From Mediterraneibacter glycyrrhizinilyticus (GTDB lineage Bacteria > Bacillota > Clostridia > Lachnospirales > Lachnospiraceae): 64,000 nucleotides of DNA. The notes below the pieces were generated by a model. The model saw only the letters and a program-made list of their open reading frames with translations. It was not told where the DNA came from and ran no database searches. The stretch is taken from NCBI RefSeq assembly GCF_015560805.1, contig NZ_JADMSO010000006.1, positions 148,138-212,137 on the forward strand, in the 5' to 3' direction. This document shows, piece after piece, positions 15,747 to 23,183 of this stretch (the first letter of the stretch is position 1; each line of letters starts with the position of its first letter). A program made the position numbers and the translations under genes.

Positions 15747-16238
15747 ATGGCAGAGGAAAAGAAGCCGACAGGCACAGGAAAGAGCGCAGACTCATCCAAA
15801 GCAGCAGGTGCGGCGAAGAAAAGCACGGCAAAAGCTGCATCCGCAAAGAAAACAACAACCGCAAAAGCGCCGGCAAAGACGGTTCAGAGAGTGAGAAGAA
15901 CTGCGAAGCAGACGGAGCAGGCGGCAGAGACGATTCTGATTCAAAAGGAGGAAAAAAGAATGTCACAGGAAGCATTGGGAATGGTTGAAACAAGAGGTTT
16001 GGTAGCATCGATTGAAGCAGCGGATACAATGTTAAAAGCTGCAAATGTTGTTCTGGTAGGAACAGAGAAGATCGGATCCGGTCTTGTAACTGTTATGGTC
16101 CGCGGAGATGTTGGAGCTGTAAAATCTGCAGTGGAGTCAGGTGCAGAAGCAGCAGGAAGACTTGGAGAGCTTGTAGCTACTCACGTAATTCCGAGACCTC
16201 ATACAGATGTTGAGAAAATTCTTCCGGCAATCAAATAA
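15747..16238 (+). CDS. BMC-H shell protein with Lys/Ala-rich N-terminal extension and internal start
   Basis: The long product of 163 residues has about 71 residues of low-complexity Lys/Ala/Thr sequence (for example [20 protein letters not shown]), then a standard 92-residue BMC-H domain starting [18 protein letters not shown] lies 9 bases before the ATG at 15747; a GTG at 15741 is too close to it. An ideal internal ribosome site (AAGGAGG, 15945-15951) stands 8 bases before an in-frame ATG at 15960, exactly where the BMC domain begins. Two products are predicted, as known for PduB/PduB'. The basic extension resembles no catalytic domain; it could tether cargo or bind an acidic partner. Confidence 0.9.
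   Translation: MAEEKKPTGTGKSADSSKAAGAAKKSTAKAASAKKTTTAKAPAKTVQRVRRTAKQTEQAAETILIQKEEKRMSQEALGMVETRGLVASIEAADTMLKAANVVLVGTEKIGSGLVTVMVRGDVGAVKSAVESGAEAAGRLGELVATHVIPRPHTDVEKILPAIK
15945..15962 (+). promoter_or_regulatory. Internal Shine-Dalgarno and start codon within the long BMC-H gene
   Basis: AAGGAGG (15945-15951), an 8-base A-rich spacer and ATG (15960-15962), in frame with the upstream start. Initiation here gives a 92-residue BMC-H protein without the basic extension. Confidence 0.75.
16053..16189 (+). repeat. Duplicated shell-gene segment, copy B
   Basis: Counterpart of 15230-15366, with identical blocks of 47 and 41 bases separated by a diverged stretch. See copy A. Confidence 0.85.
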
Positions 16239-16379
16239 TTGACTGCTGTCATGCCGATGCCCGCGGGGGGATTCCGGGAACCGATCTGAAGTTTCCGGAG
16301 TGCCCTCGCTTCGGAGCATCAGACTATGCAGACAGTGATCTGAAAAGAGCATACTGCATAAGAGATGAGGAGAATTGAT

Positions 16380-17027
16380 ATGGACAATAATAACGTAGCA
16401 TTGATTACGAAGATGGTATTGGAAGCTATCGAACATCAGAAAGCTTCAGAGGAGAACGGGTATCTGGTTCCGGTCGGTGTCTCCGCAAGACACATCCATC
16501 TGACGCAGGAACATGTGGAAGCGCTGTTCGGGGAAGGATATCAGCTTACGAAACGCAAAGAGCTGATGGGAGGACAGTTCGCATCGAACGAGACCGTTAC
16601 GATCGTCGGACTGAAACTCCGTGCCATTGAGAACGTAAGGATCTTAGGACCGGTCAGAAGCAGATCGCAGGTCGAAGTTTCTGCAACAGATGCGCTTCGC
16701 CTTGGCGTGAAAGCTCCGATCCGGGAATCCGGAAATGTTGAGGGATCCGCAGCGATCGCCGTAGTCGGACCGAAAGGTGCGATCTACCTGGACGAGGGCT
16801 GCATCATCGCAAAAAGACATATCCATATGGCGCCGAAAGATGCCATGGCAGCCGGTGTGCATGATGGAGATATCGTTTCCGTAAAGGCAGAGAACGAGCG
16901 CGGTACCGTATTCAATCATGTACAGATCCGTGTGGATGACAGCTTTACGCTTGAGATGCATATTGATACCGATGAAGCAAATGCTGCAAAGATTACGACC
17001 GGAGATACGGTCCGTATTATAAAGTAG
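16380..17027 (+). CDS. pduL: Phosphate propanoyltransferase (PduL-type)
   Basis: Converts propionyl-CoA and phosphate to propionyl-phosphate and CoA, recycling CoA inside the BMC. The 215 residues begin with a targeting helix (VALITKMVLEAIEHQK). The two beta-barrel repeats of PduL follow, with zinc-ligand histidines in VGVSARHIHLT and IIAKRHIHMAP. The ATG at 16380 has GAGGAG 7 bases upstream; the in-frame ATG at 16365 lacks a site. A 141-base spacer separates it from the shell gene before it. A propionate/acetate kinase to use the product is not in this window. Confidence 0.95.
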   Translation: MDNNNVALITKMVLEAIEHQKASEENGYLVPVGVSARHIHLTQEHVEALFGEGYQLTKRKELMGGQFASNETVTIVGLKLRAIENVRILGPVRSRSQVEVSATDALRLGVKAPIRESGNVEGSAAIAVVGPKGAIYLDEGCIIAKRHIHMAPKDAMAAGVHDGDIVSVKAENERGTVFNHVQIRVDDSFTLEMHIDTDEANAAKITTGDTVRIIK

Positions 17028-17034
17028 GTGTCAT

Positions 17035-17301
17035 ATGCTGATAGGAAAAGTAGTAGGAAGTGTTGTTTCGACACGGAAAAGTGAAAATTTAGTCGGCAAT
17101 AAATTCATGATCGTAGACGTTCTGGAACATATGCAGACCGGGGCAAAGCAGATCATCGCGATCGACAAGATCGGCGCGGGAATCGGCGAATTTGTACTGG
17201 TTGCGCAGGGAAGCGCCGCGAGAGTCGGTGTCGGAATGCCGGATGCGCCTGTCGATGCAGCGATCGTAGGAATTATTGACGACGGAACAGGACTGGAGTA
17301 G
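17035..17301 (+). CDS. BMC-P pentameric vertex protein (EutN/CcmL family)
   Basis: The 88 residues match the EutN/CcmL fold: LIGKVVGSVVSTRKSENLVG, KFMIVDVLEH, DKIGAGIGEFVLVAQGSAAR and AAIVGIIDDG. Pentamers of this protein cap the vertices of the icosahedral shell. It is the only BMC-P in the window, so all twelve vertices would use one protein. It starts 7 bases after pduL. Confidence 0.96.
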   Translation: MLIGKVVGSVVSTRKSENLVGNKFMIVDVLEHMQTGAKQIIAIDKIGAGIGEFVLVAQGSAARVGVGMPDAPVDAAIVGIIDDGTGLE

Positions 17302-17308
17302 TGAAATT

Positions 17309-18652
17309 ATGGATATGAAAGAATTAAGCAGCATAATGCAGCAAAACGGTATCGTTGGCGCTGGTGGTGCAGGCTTTCCTACATATGCAAAGCTGAATGA
17401 GAACGCGGATACGATCATTTTGAACTGCGCAGAGTGTGAACCGCTTTTGAGACTTCACAGACAGCTTCTTGAGAAATATGCACAGGAGATCGTTGATACG
17501 TTCCATCTGATCGGTCAGGCAGTCGGTGCAAAAGAAGTGATCATCGGGATCAAAAAAGCGTACACGAAGACGATCGACGCCTTGAATCAGGTTATCACCG
17601 CATATCCGGAAGTTCGTCTCGGACTTCTCGATGAAGTATATCCGGCCGGAGATGAAGTCGTTCTTATTTATGAAGTGACAGGAAAAGTCGTACGCCCGGG
17701 CGGACTTCCGATCGAATGCGGAGTCGCTGTATTTAATGTTGAGACTGTATATAACGTGTATCGTGCGATGAACCAGAATACTCCGGTTGTAGATAAGTTG
17801 GTATCGGTTGTTGCCGAGGTGGAACATCCGGTGACGGTACGGGTACCGATCGGAACTACAATTGAGGAAACGGTTCGGCTTGCCGGAGCAAATACAACAA
17901 AGAATCCGGTGTATTTCATCGGCGGACCGATGATGGGAAATATCGGAAGCGGTTCCCAGCCGGTGACAAAGACGACCAATGCGGTTCTGGTACTGCCGGA
18001 AGAGCATCTGATCGTGCAGAGAAAGAGACAGAAGACGTCCATCGATCTGAAACGTGCGGCGGCAAGCTGCTGTCAGTGTACCATGTGTACCGATCTCTGT
18101 CCGAGAAACCGTCTCGGTCATCCGATCGAGCCGCATTTGTTCATGCGTGCCGCAACATGCAAGGATATTCAGGAGCCTAACATTTTCCTGAACACATTCT
18201 TCTGTTGTTCCTGTGGTCTGTGTGAACTGTACTCCTGCTTCCAGGGTCTCTCACCGAGAACGCTGATGGCAGAGTATAAGGCGGGACTTCGCGCAAACGG
18301 TATCAAACCTCCGCAGGTAGAGGCAGCTCCGGTCGGAGAAGAACGCGAATACCGCAAAGTTCCGATGGAACGTCTGATGGCGAGACTGGATCTGACGAAG
18401 TACAACAAAGAAGCTCCTCTCGATGAATCAGAAGTGCCGGTTCGTAAAGTGAAAATTTTACTCAGCCAGCATATCGGAGCGCCGGCGAGCGCGATCGTAA
18501 AAGTCGGAGATAAAGTCAGCCGCGGTCAGATGATCGCAGAGCCGGCGAAAGGTTTGAGCGTCGGAATCCACGCATCCATTGACGGAACGGTCAGTGAAGT
18601 AAGCGACAAATATGTAATCATAGAAACTCAGGAAGGACGTGCAGGTAAATGA
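17309..18652 (+). CDS. pduS: PduS-like RnfC-family electron-transfer flavoprotein
   Basis: The 447 residues contain an N-terminal glycine-rich flavin/NADH region (GIVGAGGAGFPTYAKL), an SLBB-type middle, two [4Fe-4S] motifs (CCQCTMCTDLCP and CCSCGLCELYSC) and a C-terminal domain. PduS is the cobalamin reductase of B12-dependent Pdu compartments. Here the dehydratase is a glycyl-radical enzyme, so a role in reducing the activase cluster or in NADH recycling is more likely (inference). The gene overlaps the PduT-like gene by 4 bases (ATGA), coupling the two. The ATG at 17309 is preferred to an earlier in-frame codon inside the BMC-P gene. Confidence 0.93.
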   Translation: MDMKELSSIMQQNGIVGAGGAGFPTYAKLNENADTIILNCAECEPLLRLHRQLLEKYAQEIVDTFHLIGQAVGAKEVIIGIKKAYTKTIDALNQVITAYPEVRLGLLDEVYPAGDEVVLIYEVTGKVVRPGGLPIECGVAVFNVETVYNVYRAMNQNTPVVDKLVSVVAEVEHPVTVRVPIGTTIEETVRLAGANTTKNPVYFIGGPMMGNIGSGSQPVTKTTNAVLVLPEEHLIVQRKRQKTSIDLKRAAASCCQCTMCTDLCPRNRLGHPIEPHLFMRAATCKDIQEPNIFLNTFFCCSCGLCELYSCFQGLSPRTLMAEYKAGLRANGIKPPQVEAAPVGEEREYRKVPMERLMARLDLTKYNKEAPLDESEVPVRKVKILLSQHIGAPASAIVKVGDKVSRGQMIAEPAKGLSVGIHASIDGTVSEVSDKYVIIETQEGRAGK

Positions 18653-19197
18653 GTAAGGCAATTGGAATGGTAGAATATAAGACTGTTTCAGCAGGTGTCG
18701 TAGCGGCAGACGCTATGGTCAAGACCTCTGAAGTCAGTATCATTGAAGCACAGACCGTATGTCCGGGAAAATATATCGTAATCATTTCAGGGGATCTCAG
18801 TGCCGTAAATGCAGCGGTTGAAACTGCGAAAACACTGCATGAAAAGCACCTGATCAACAGTTTTGTACTCGGTAACCCACACGAATCCATTTTCCCAGCT
18901 ATCTATGGTGCTGCTAAGATCGAAGAGGTTTCAGCACTTGGTATCATGGAGACATACGATGCCACAACGATCATCGTGGCAGCGGATGAAGCGGCAAAGA
19001 CCGCGATCGTAGATCTTGTAGAACTTCGTGTCGCAAGAGGTATGTGCGGAAAATCTTATCTGATGCTCACCGGAGAAGTTGCAGCGGTAGAGGCAGCGAT
19101 CGAGAGAGCAAAAATGGTTGCGGCAGAGGGCGGAATGTATCTGGATTCTTCTGTTATCGCACATCCGGACGCACAGATCCGGGATGCAATCCTGTAA
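18649..19197 (+). CDS. pduT: BMC-T tandem-domain shell protein, PduT-like with pore cysteine
   Basis: The 182 residues hold two BMC domains: AIGMVEYKTVSAGVVAADAM and, from ~residue 98, ALGIMETYDATTIIVAADEA. Trimers form a facet tile. Cysteine 38 (IIEAQTVCPG) stands where PduT of Salmonella and Citrobacter places the cysteine that holds a [4Fe-4S] cluster at the trimer pore. With PduS encoded just upstream and overlapping, this supports an electron path through the shell. Last structural gene of the shell operon before a repeat element. Confidence 0.94.
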   Translation: MSKAIGMVEYKTVSAGVVAADAMVKTSEVSIIEAQTVCPGKYIVIISGDLSAVNAAVETAKTLHEKHLINSFVLGNPHESIFPAIYGAAKIEEVSALGIMETYDATTIIVAADEAAKTAIVDLVELRVARGMCGKSYLMLTGEVAAVEAAIERAKMVAAEGGMYLDSSVIAHPDAQIRDAIL

Positions 19198-19231
19198 TTA
19201 AGAAAGAACAGGGCAGAGATAGAATCTGCAA

Positions 19232-19266
19232 AACTGCACCTTGCACAGTTGTTGTATGGTGCAGTT
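19232..19266. other. Perfect 9-base inverted repeat after pduT
   Basis: AACTGCACC (19232-19240) and GGTGCAGTT (19258-19266) with a 17-base loop. No T-run follows, so it is not a standard terminator. It could be an operator or an RNA-stabilising hairpin; it sits just before the 88-bp repeat. Confidence 0.5.
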
Positions 19267-19271
19267 CCTTG

Positions 19272-19359
19272 TATAGGCGACGGGCCAAAGTCCGGGCTTG
19301 CCCGAGACCTTGGCGACTGCTTCCAATCCCGGAATGTGCCTTTTGGCACTTCTGGTGAT
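19272..19359 (-). repeat. 88-bp two-hairpin dispersed repeat, copy 1 (inverted)
   Basis: The reverse complement matches copies at 28705, 31351 and 60153 over the full 88 bases with few differences. Each copy folds as a bulged hairpin around GTGCCAAAAGGCAC and a second around CGGGCAAGCCCG. This copy lies between pduT and the DeoR gene. Confidence 0.92.
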
Positions 19360-19389
19360 TATATAAAATGAAAACCGGGAGGCGATGCA

Positions 19390-20154
19390 ATGCTTGCCAT
19401 CGAAAGAAGAAATGAGATATTGATGAAGCTGCAGGCTGAACGGCGGGTAGTAGTGAGTGAACTCAGCCAGCTTTACGATGTATCGGAAGAGACTATACGC
19501 CGGGATCTGGAGAAACTTGTCAATGAGGGCGTAGCGATCAAAAGTTACGGCGGAGCTGTGATCAATGAGAATGCCAATCTGGAAGTTCCTTTTAATATAA
19601 GAAAGAACTACAATGTGATCGGCAAACAGAAGATCGCGGAACAGATCGCGGCAATGGTCAAAGACGGAGAAAGCCTGATGTTGGATGCGAGTTCTACCGC
19701 TGTATACATCGCCAAAGCATTGAAAGAGAAAAAGAATCTGACGGTGATCACCAATTCCATAGAGATCATTGTGGAACTCATGGATATGCCGGAGTGGAAA
19801 GTACTTTCCACAGGCGGACTCTCCAGAGAGGGATCGTTCGCGCTGGTAGGTCCGCAGACAGACAAGATGCTGAAATCTTATCATGTAGATAAGGCGGTCA
19901 TTTCCTGTAAAGGATTTGATCTGGAAAGCGGGATCACAGATTCTGATGAACTTCATGCGAACAATAAGATAACGATGCTGGGCGCAGCAGGAAAGAAGAT
20001 TCTTGCAGTGGACAAAAGCAAGTTTGATAAAACGGCATTTACGGCGATCGGTGCGCTGGATGATATCACAACCGTTGTCACGGACGAAGAACCGGACCGG
20101 AGATGGCTTCAGGCATTTGAGGAAGCCGGGATAGAATGCGTTTATCCCAGATAG
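19390..20154 (+). CDS. DeoR-family transcriptional regulator
   Basis: The 254 residues begin with the DeoR helix-turn-helix (RRNEILMKLQAERRVVVSEL, then VSEETIRRDLEKL), followed by the sugar-phosphate-sensing domain with GGAVINEN, DASSTAVYIAKAL and the C-terminal KSKFDKTAF. DeoR proteins usually repress sugar operons and are released by a phosphorylated intermediate. Its place inside the BMC locus, 12 bases before pduQ, makes it the likely regulator of the phased AAACCAAC sites at 7065-7152 and 10572-10623. GGGAGG precedes the ATG. Confidence 0.93.
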   Translation: MLAIERRNEILMKLQAERRVVVSELSQLYDVSEETIRRDLEKLVNEGVAIKSYGGAVINENANLEVPFNIRKNYNVIGKQKIAEQIAAMVKDGESLMLDASSTAVYIAKALKEKKNLTVITNSIEIIVELMDMPEWKVLSTGGLSREGSFALVGPQTDKMLKSYHVDKAVISCKGFDLESGITDSDELHANNKITMLGAAGKKILAVDKSKFDKTAFTAIGALDDITTVVTDEEPDRRWLQAFEEAGIECVYPR

Positions 20155-20166
20155 AGGACAAAAATA

Positions 20167-21312
20167 ATGAATAGCTTTGATATTAAAACAAAAATATATT
20201 TTGGAGATCAGGCGCTGGATCGTCTGGCGGAGATTCCATATGAGAGAATCCTTTTGATCACGGATCCGTTCATGGCGGAGAGCAGTATGTTCAGTCTTGT
20301 GACAGATCCGCTGAAAAAAGGCGGAAAACAGTTTGAAGTCTTTAAAGACGTTGTGCCGGATCCGCCGATCGAGAAGATCTCTCTCGGGGTGGATAAGATG
20401 CTGGCGTATAAACCGGATGCGATCGTTGCAGTCGGCGGCGGATCGGCGATCGATTCTTCCAAATCCATCCGTGAATTTGCACTTCGTGTCAATAATTATG
20501 GAGATGTCGGATTGATCGCGATTCCTACAACAAGCGGAACCGGATCGGAAGTCACATCCTTTGCGGTTGTGACAGACCCGAAAGAGCAGGTGAAATATCC
20601 GCTTGTTTCCAGAAGCCTGACGCCGGACGAGGCGATCCTGGATGCGGAACTTGTAAAAAGTGTTCCTCCGGCGATCACAGCGGACACCGGAATGGATGTA
20701 TTTACACATGCGTTGGAAGCGTGCGTAAGTATCAATCGTAACGATTTTTCAACGGCATTGGCAGAAAAAGCGATCGAGATTTGCGGGGTATTCCTGCTTC
20801 GTGCTTATCTGGACGGCAATGACAGCCATGCAAGACAGAAGATGCATTCCGCATCCTGCCTGGCGGGTCTGGCGTTCAACTCCGCATCACTGGGACTCAA
20901 TCATGGAATGGCACATCAGCTTGGCGCGACATTCCATATCCCGCACGGCAGAGCAAACGCGATGCTTCTTCCGCATATTATCGAGTTCAACAGTGACATC
21001 AATAAGCACAGCAAGAGCCGGGCAGAATATCTTCCGGCAGTAAAACGGTATGCGACAGTAGCACAGATTTTGGGGCTGAGCAGTTACAATGAGATCATGA
21101 CGGTTCGTTCCCTTGTAAACTGGGTACAGTTCATGCTCAAAGAAATGGATATCCCGCTGTCGATCTCACAGATGGGAAAAATCACAAAAGAAGAATATTT
21201 CGCGGCGATCGATCGTATGGCGGACGCTGCGCTGGCAGACGGATGTACGGAAACAAACCCGCGTGTGCCGCGTAAAGCAGATGTCGTAAAGATCTACGAA
21301 AAGTTGTGGTAA
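20167..21312 (+). CDS. pduQ: Iron-containing alcohol dehydrogenase, 1-propanol dehydrogenase type
   Basis: Reduces propionaldehyde to 1-propanol with NADH, regenerating NAD+ for PduP. The 381 residues show the group III ADH nucleotide motif VGGGSAIDSSK and the metal site regions DTGMDVFTHALEACVS and GMAHQLGATFHIPHGRANA with the iron-binding histidines. No targeting extension is obvious. It could also act on lactaldehyde, which would supply the FucO step not otherwise visible. It is the last gene of the BMC locus and ends at a strong terminator. Confidence 0.92.
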   Translation: MNSFDIKTKIYFGDQALDRLAEIPYERILLITDPFMAESSMFSLVTDPLKKGGKQFEVFKDVVPDPPIEKISLGVDKMLAYKPDAIVAVGGGSAIDSSKSIREFALRVNNYGDVGLIAIPTTSGTGSEVTSFAVVTDPKEQVKYPLVSRSLTPDEAILDAELVKSVPPAITADTGMDVFTHALEACVSINRNDFSTALAEKAIEICGVFLLRAYLDGNDSHARQKMHSASCLAGLAFNSASLGLNHGMAHQLGATFHIPHGRANAMLLPHIIEFNSDINKHSKSRAEYLPAVKRYATVAQILGLSSYNEIMTVRSLVNWVQFMLKEMDIPLSISQMGKITKEEYFAAIDRMADAALADGCTETNPRVPRKADVVKIYEKLW

Positions 21313-21339
21313 TAATTACATAAAAGAAAGAGCATTTCT

Positions 21340-21394
21340 CTCCCACAGGAAACAGCACTGATTTATTCACGCTGAAATCCTGTGGGAGTTTTTT
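21340..21394 (+). terminator. Rho-independent terminator after pduQ
   Basis: CTCCCACAGGA (21340-21350) and TCCTGTGGGAG (21378-21388) pair perfectly over 11 bases. An inner CAGC/GCTG pairing shortens the loop, and six T follow. Confidence 0.92.
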
Positions 21395-21473
21395 GATTTC
21401 ATGTGTATTGAAAGGCTCGCTTTTGGTATTGTTTTTTCAGCAAAAATATGTAAATAATAAATGGAAATGTACT

Positions 21474-21479
21474 ATAATA
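21474..21479 (+). promoter_or_regulatory. -10 box of the HSDH gene promoter
   Basis: Perfect TATAAT 34 bases before the ATG; no good -35 at 17 bases. Confidence 0.45.
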
Positions 21480-21512
21480 GATTCATTATCTATGTGAAAG
21501 GAGAATCGGATT

Positions 21513-22310
21513 ATGAGATTAAAAGGAAAAGTTGTTGTTGTAACAGCATCCACAAGAGGAATAGGACTTGCGATTGTAAAGGCATGCGCTGCGGAAGGTG
21601 CGATTGTGTATATGGGAGCACGTAATTTGGAACGTGCAAAAGAGATAGCGGATCAGTTGAATGCAGAAGGGAAAAAGGTGCGTTGGGTTTATAATGATGC
21701 GACGGAAGATGAAAGCTATGCGGCGATGATCGAAGAAGTTGTCGAAAAAGAAGGACGTATCGACGTATTGGTAAATAATTTCGGAACATCTGATCCGAAA
21801 CAGGATCTGGATTTTGCACATACAGATGTCGATGTATTTTTAAATACAGTAAATATCAATTTGAAGAGCGTTTATCTGGCAAGTCAGGCTGCGGTGAAGC
21901 ATATGGAGAAGAACGGTGGGGGAAGTATTATCAACATTTCTTCTATTGGCGGTCAGACTCCGGATATTTCACAGGTAGCATACGGAACAAGTAAAGCTGC
22001 GATCAACTATCTGACCAAATTGATCGCAGTACAGGAAGCGAGACATAATATTCGCTGCAATGCAGTGCTGCCGGGGATGACGGCGACGGATGCGGTGCAG
22101 AATAATCTGTCGGAGGATTTTAAAGAGTTTTTCCTGAGACATACGCCGATCAGAAGGATGGGACAGCCGGAAGAGATCGCGGCGGCAGTCGTATATTTTG
22201 CAAGTGACGAGTCCGCATTTACGACCGGACAGATATTGACGGTATCCGGCGGTTTTGGTCTGGCGACTCCGGTATTCGGAGATTTGGCAGAGCGCAAAGA
22301 ACGCAGATGA
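21513..22310 (+). CDS. hdhA: Short-chain dehydrogenase, probable 7-alpha-hydroxysteroid dehydrogenase
   Basis: The 265 residues are a classical SDR: cofactor motif TASTRGIG, NNFG motif, catalytic serine in NISSIGG and YGTSK. From memory of the family, stretches such as YMGARNLERAKE, SQVAYGTSKAAINYLTKLIA and NIRCNAVLPGMTATDAVQ are close to the 7-alpha-HSDH of Clostridium scindens, more so than to generic FabG. That enzyme oxidises the 7-alpha-hydroxyl of bile acids with NADP. Arg in the ARNLE segment after strand 2 fits NADP preference. It stands alone with its own promoter and meets an AraC gene tail to tail with no gap. A general ketoreductase remains possible. Confidence 0.82.
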   Translation: MRLKGKVVVVTASTRGIGLAIVKACAAEGAIVYMGARNLERAKEIADQLNAEGKKVRWVYNDATEDESYAAMIEEVVEKEGRIDVLVNNFGTSDPKQDLDFAHTDVDVFLNTVNINLKSVYLASQAAVKHMEKNGGGSIINISSIGGQTPDISQVAYGTSKAAINYLTKLIAVQEARHNIRCNAVLPGMTATDAVQNNLSEDFKEFFLRHTPIRRMGQPEEIAAAVVYFASDESAFTTGQILTVSGGFGLATPVFGDLAERKERR

Positions 22311-23183
22311 TCAATAATAGTCGCGGTACTCGCTCGGCGTCATATGGACGGATCGTTCAAAAGCGCGCAGAAATGTGAGTGTGGATTTGAAGCCGACATT
22401 GGAAGAAATTGAATTGACGGATAATTTTGTATAGGCGAGCAATTCTTTCGCTTTGTTGATCCGAAAGTCGTTGACATATTGGTGGATCGTCACTCCCATC
22501 TGCTGCTTGAACAGTTTGCAGAAATAATATTTGGAAAAACCGATCTTATTACAGATCGCGTCGATCGAGAGATCTTCCTTATAATTCTCGGAAATATATT
22601 TCAGCGCGGTATTCACGGATGTCTCCTGCGCCGGAGTCAGCTCCTTGATCTCGGCAATATCGTAGGAAATATCGTAGAGCGCGGTGAAAATGGTCTGCAG
22701 CTGCTGGTTGATGTGCATATAGTTCCAAGCGCCGCTTTTTTCTTCAGAACCGATATTGGAGGTAATATTATATAATTCGATGAAAGAGTCCAGAACTGCA
22801 GAAAAAGGATTGCTTAAAATTAAATTGTTCTGTGTGCGGATCATATTATAAAAGAGCTTTGCATGGCTTCCGTCGATGATGAAATAATAAAATTTCCATT
22901 CTTTTGTGACACGGGTAAATGTCAAAGTTGTATTGCACGCTGTCGTCACAACCGTATGGGGCTGGATATACTGTGTATTTTTATTTTTGCTGTAACGGAC
23001 TGTCCCCTCCAGAGAATAAAGAAGAAGATACTGATTAAAATTGTTTGTTGTTCCAAGGACCAGCTTCCGCTCCTGGCAGTAACCACATTCCCGGATCACA
23101 AAAGGAAAAGATTCGGCGAGTGGATTACCGGGGAGACGGAAGCTGTTATATTCCAGTGGGAAAAATCGTTTTGGAGACGGCAT
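22311..23183 (-). CDS. AraC-family transcriptional regulator
   Basis: The 290 residues consist of an N-terminal cupin-like sensor region and a C-terminal AraC double helix-turn-helix (DLSIDAICNKIGFSKYYFCK and GFKSTLTFLRAFERSVHMTP). The ATG at 23183 has GAGGAGG 8 bases upstream; in-frame codons further out (to 23252) lack a site. The stop abuts the HSDH stop (TGATCA junction at 22308-22313). It is divergent from the rhamnose-type ABC operon at 23577, so that operon is the more likely target; HSDH is an alternative. Confidence 0.92.
   Translation of the reverse strand: MPSPKRFFPLEYNSFRLPGNPLAESFPFVIRECGYCQERKLVLGTTNNFNQYLLLYSLEGTVRYSKNKNTQYIQPHTVVTTACNTTLTFTRVTKEWKFYYFIIDGSHAKLFYNMIRTQNNLILSNPFSAVLDSFIELYNITSNIGSEEKSGAWNYMHINQQLQTIFTALYDISYDIAEIKELTPAQETSVNTALKYISENYKEDLSIDAICNKIGFSKYYFCKLFKQQMGVTIHQYVNDFRINKAKELLAYTKLSVNSISSNVGFKSTLTFLRAFERSVHMTPSEYRDYY

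Noticed and set aside
16239..16379. A small coding gene in the pduL leader
   Set aside because: A short open frame exists, but it has no ribosome site, no start in a good place and no similarity to any BMC protein.
19198..20709. A 503-codon open frame on the minus strand
   Set aside because: It lies antisense to the DeoR and pduQ genes, which have clear families and ribosome sites. Its translation is Cys/His/Arg-rich and resembles no protein.
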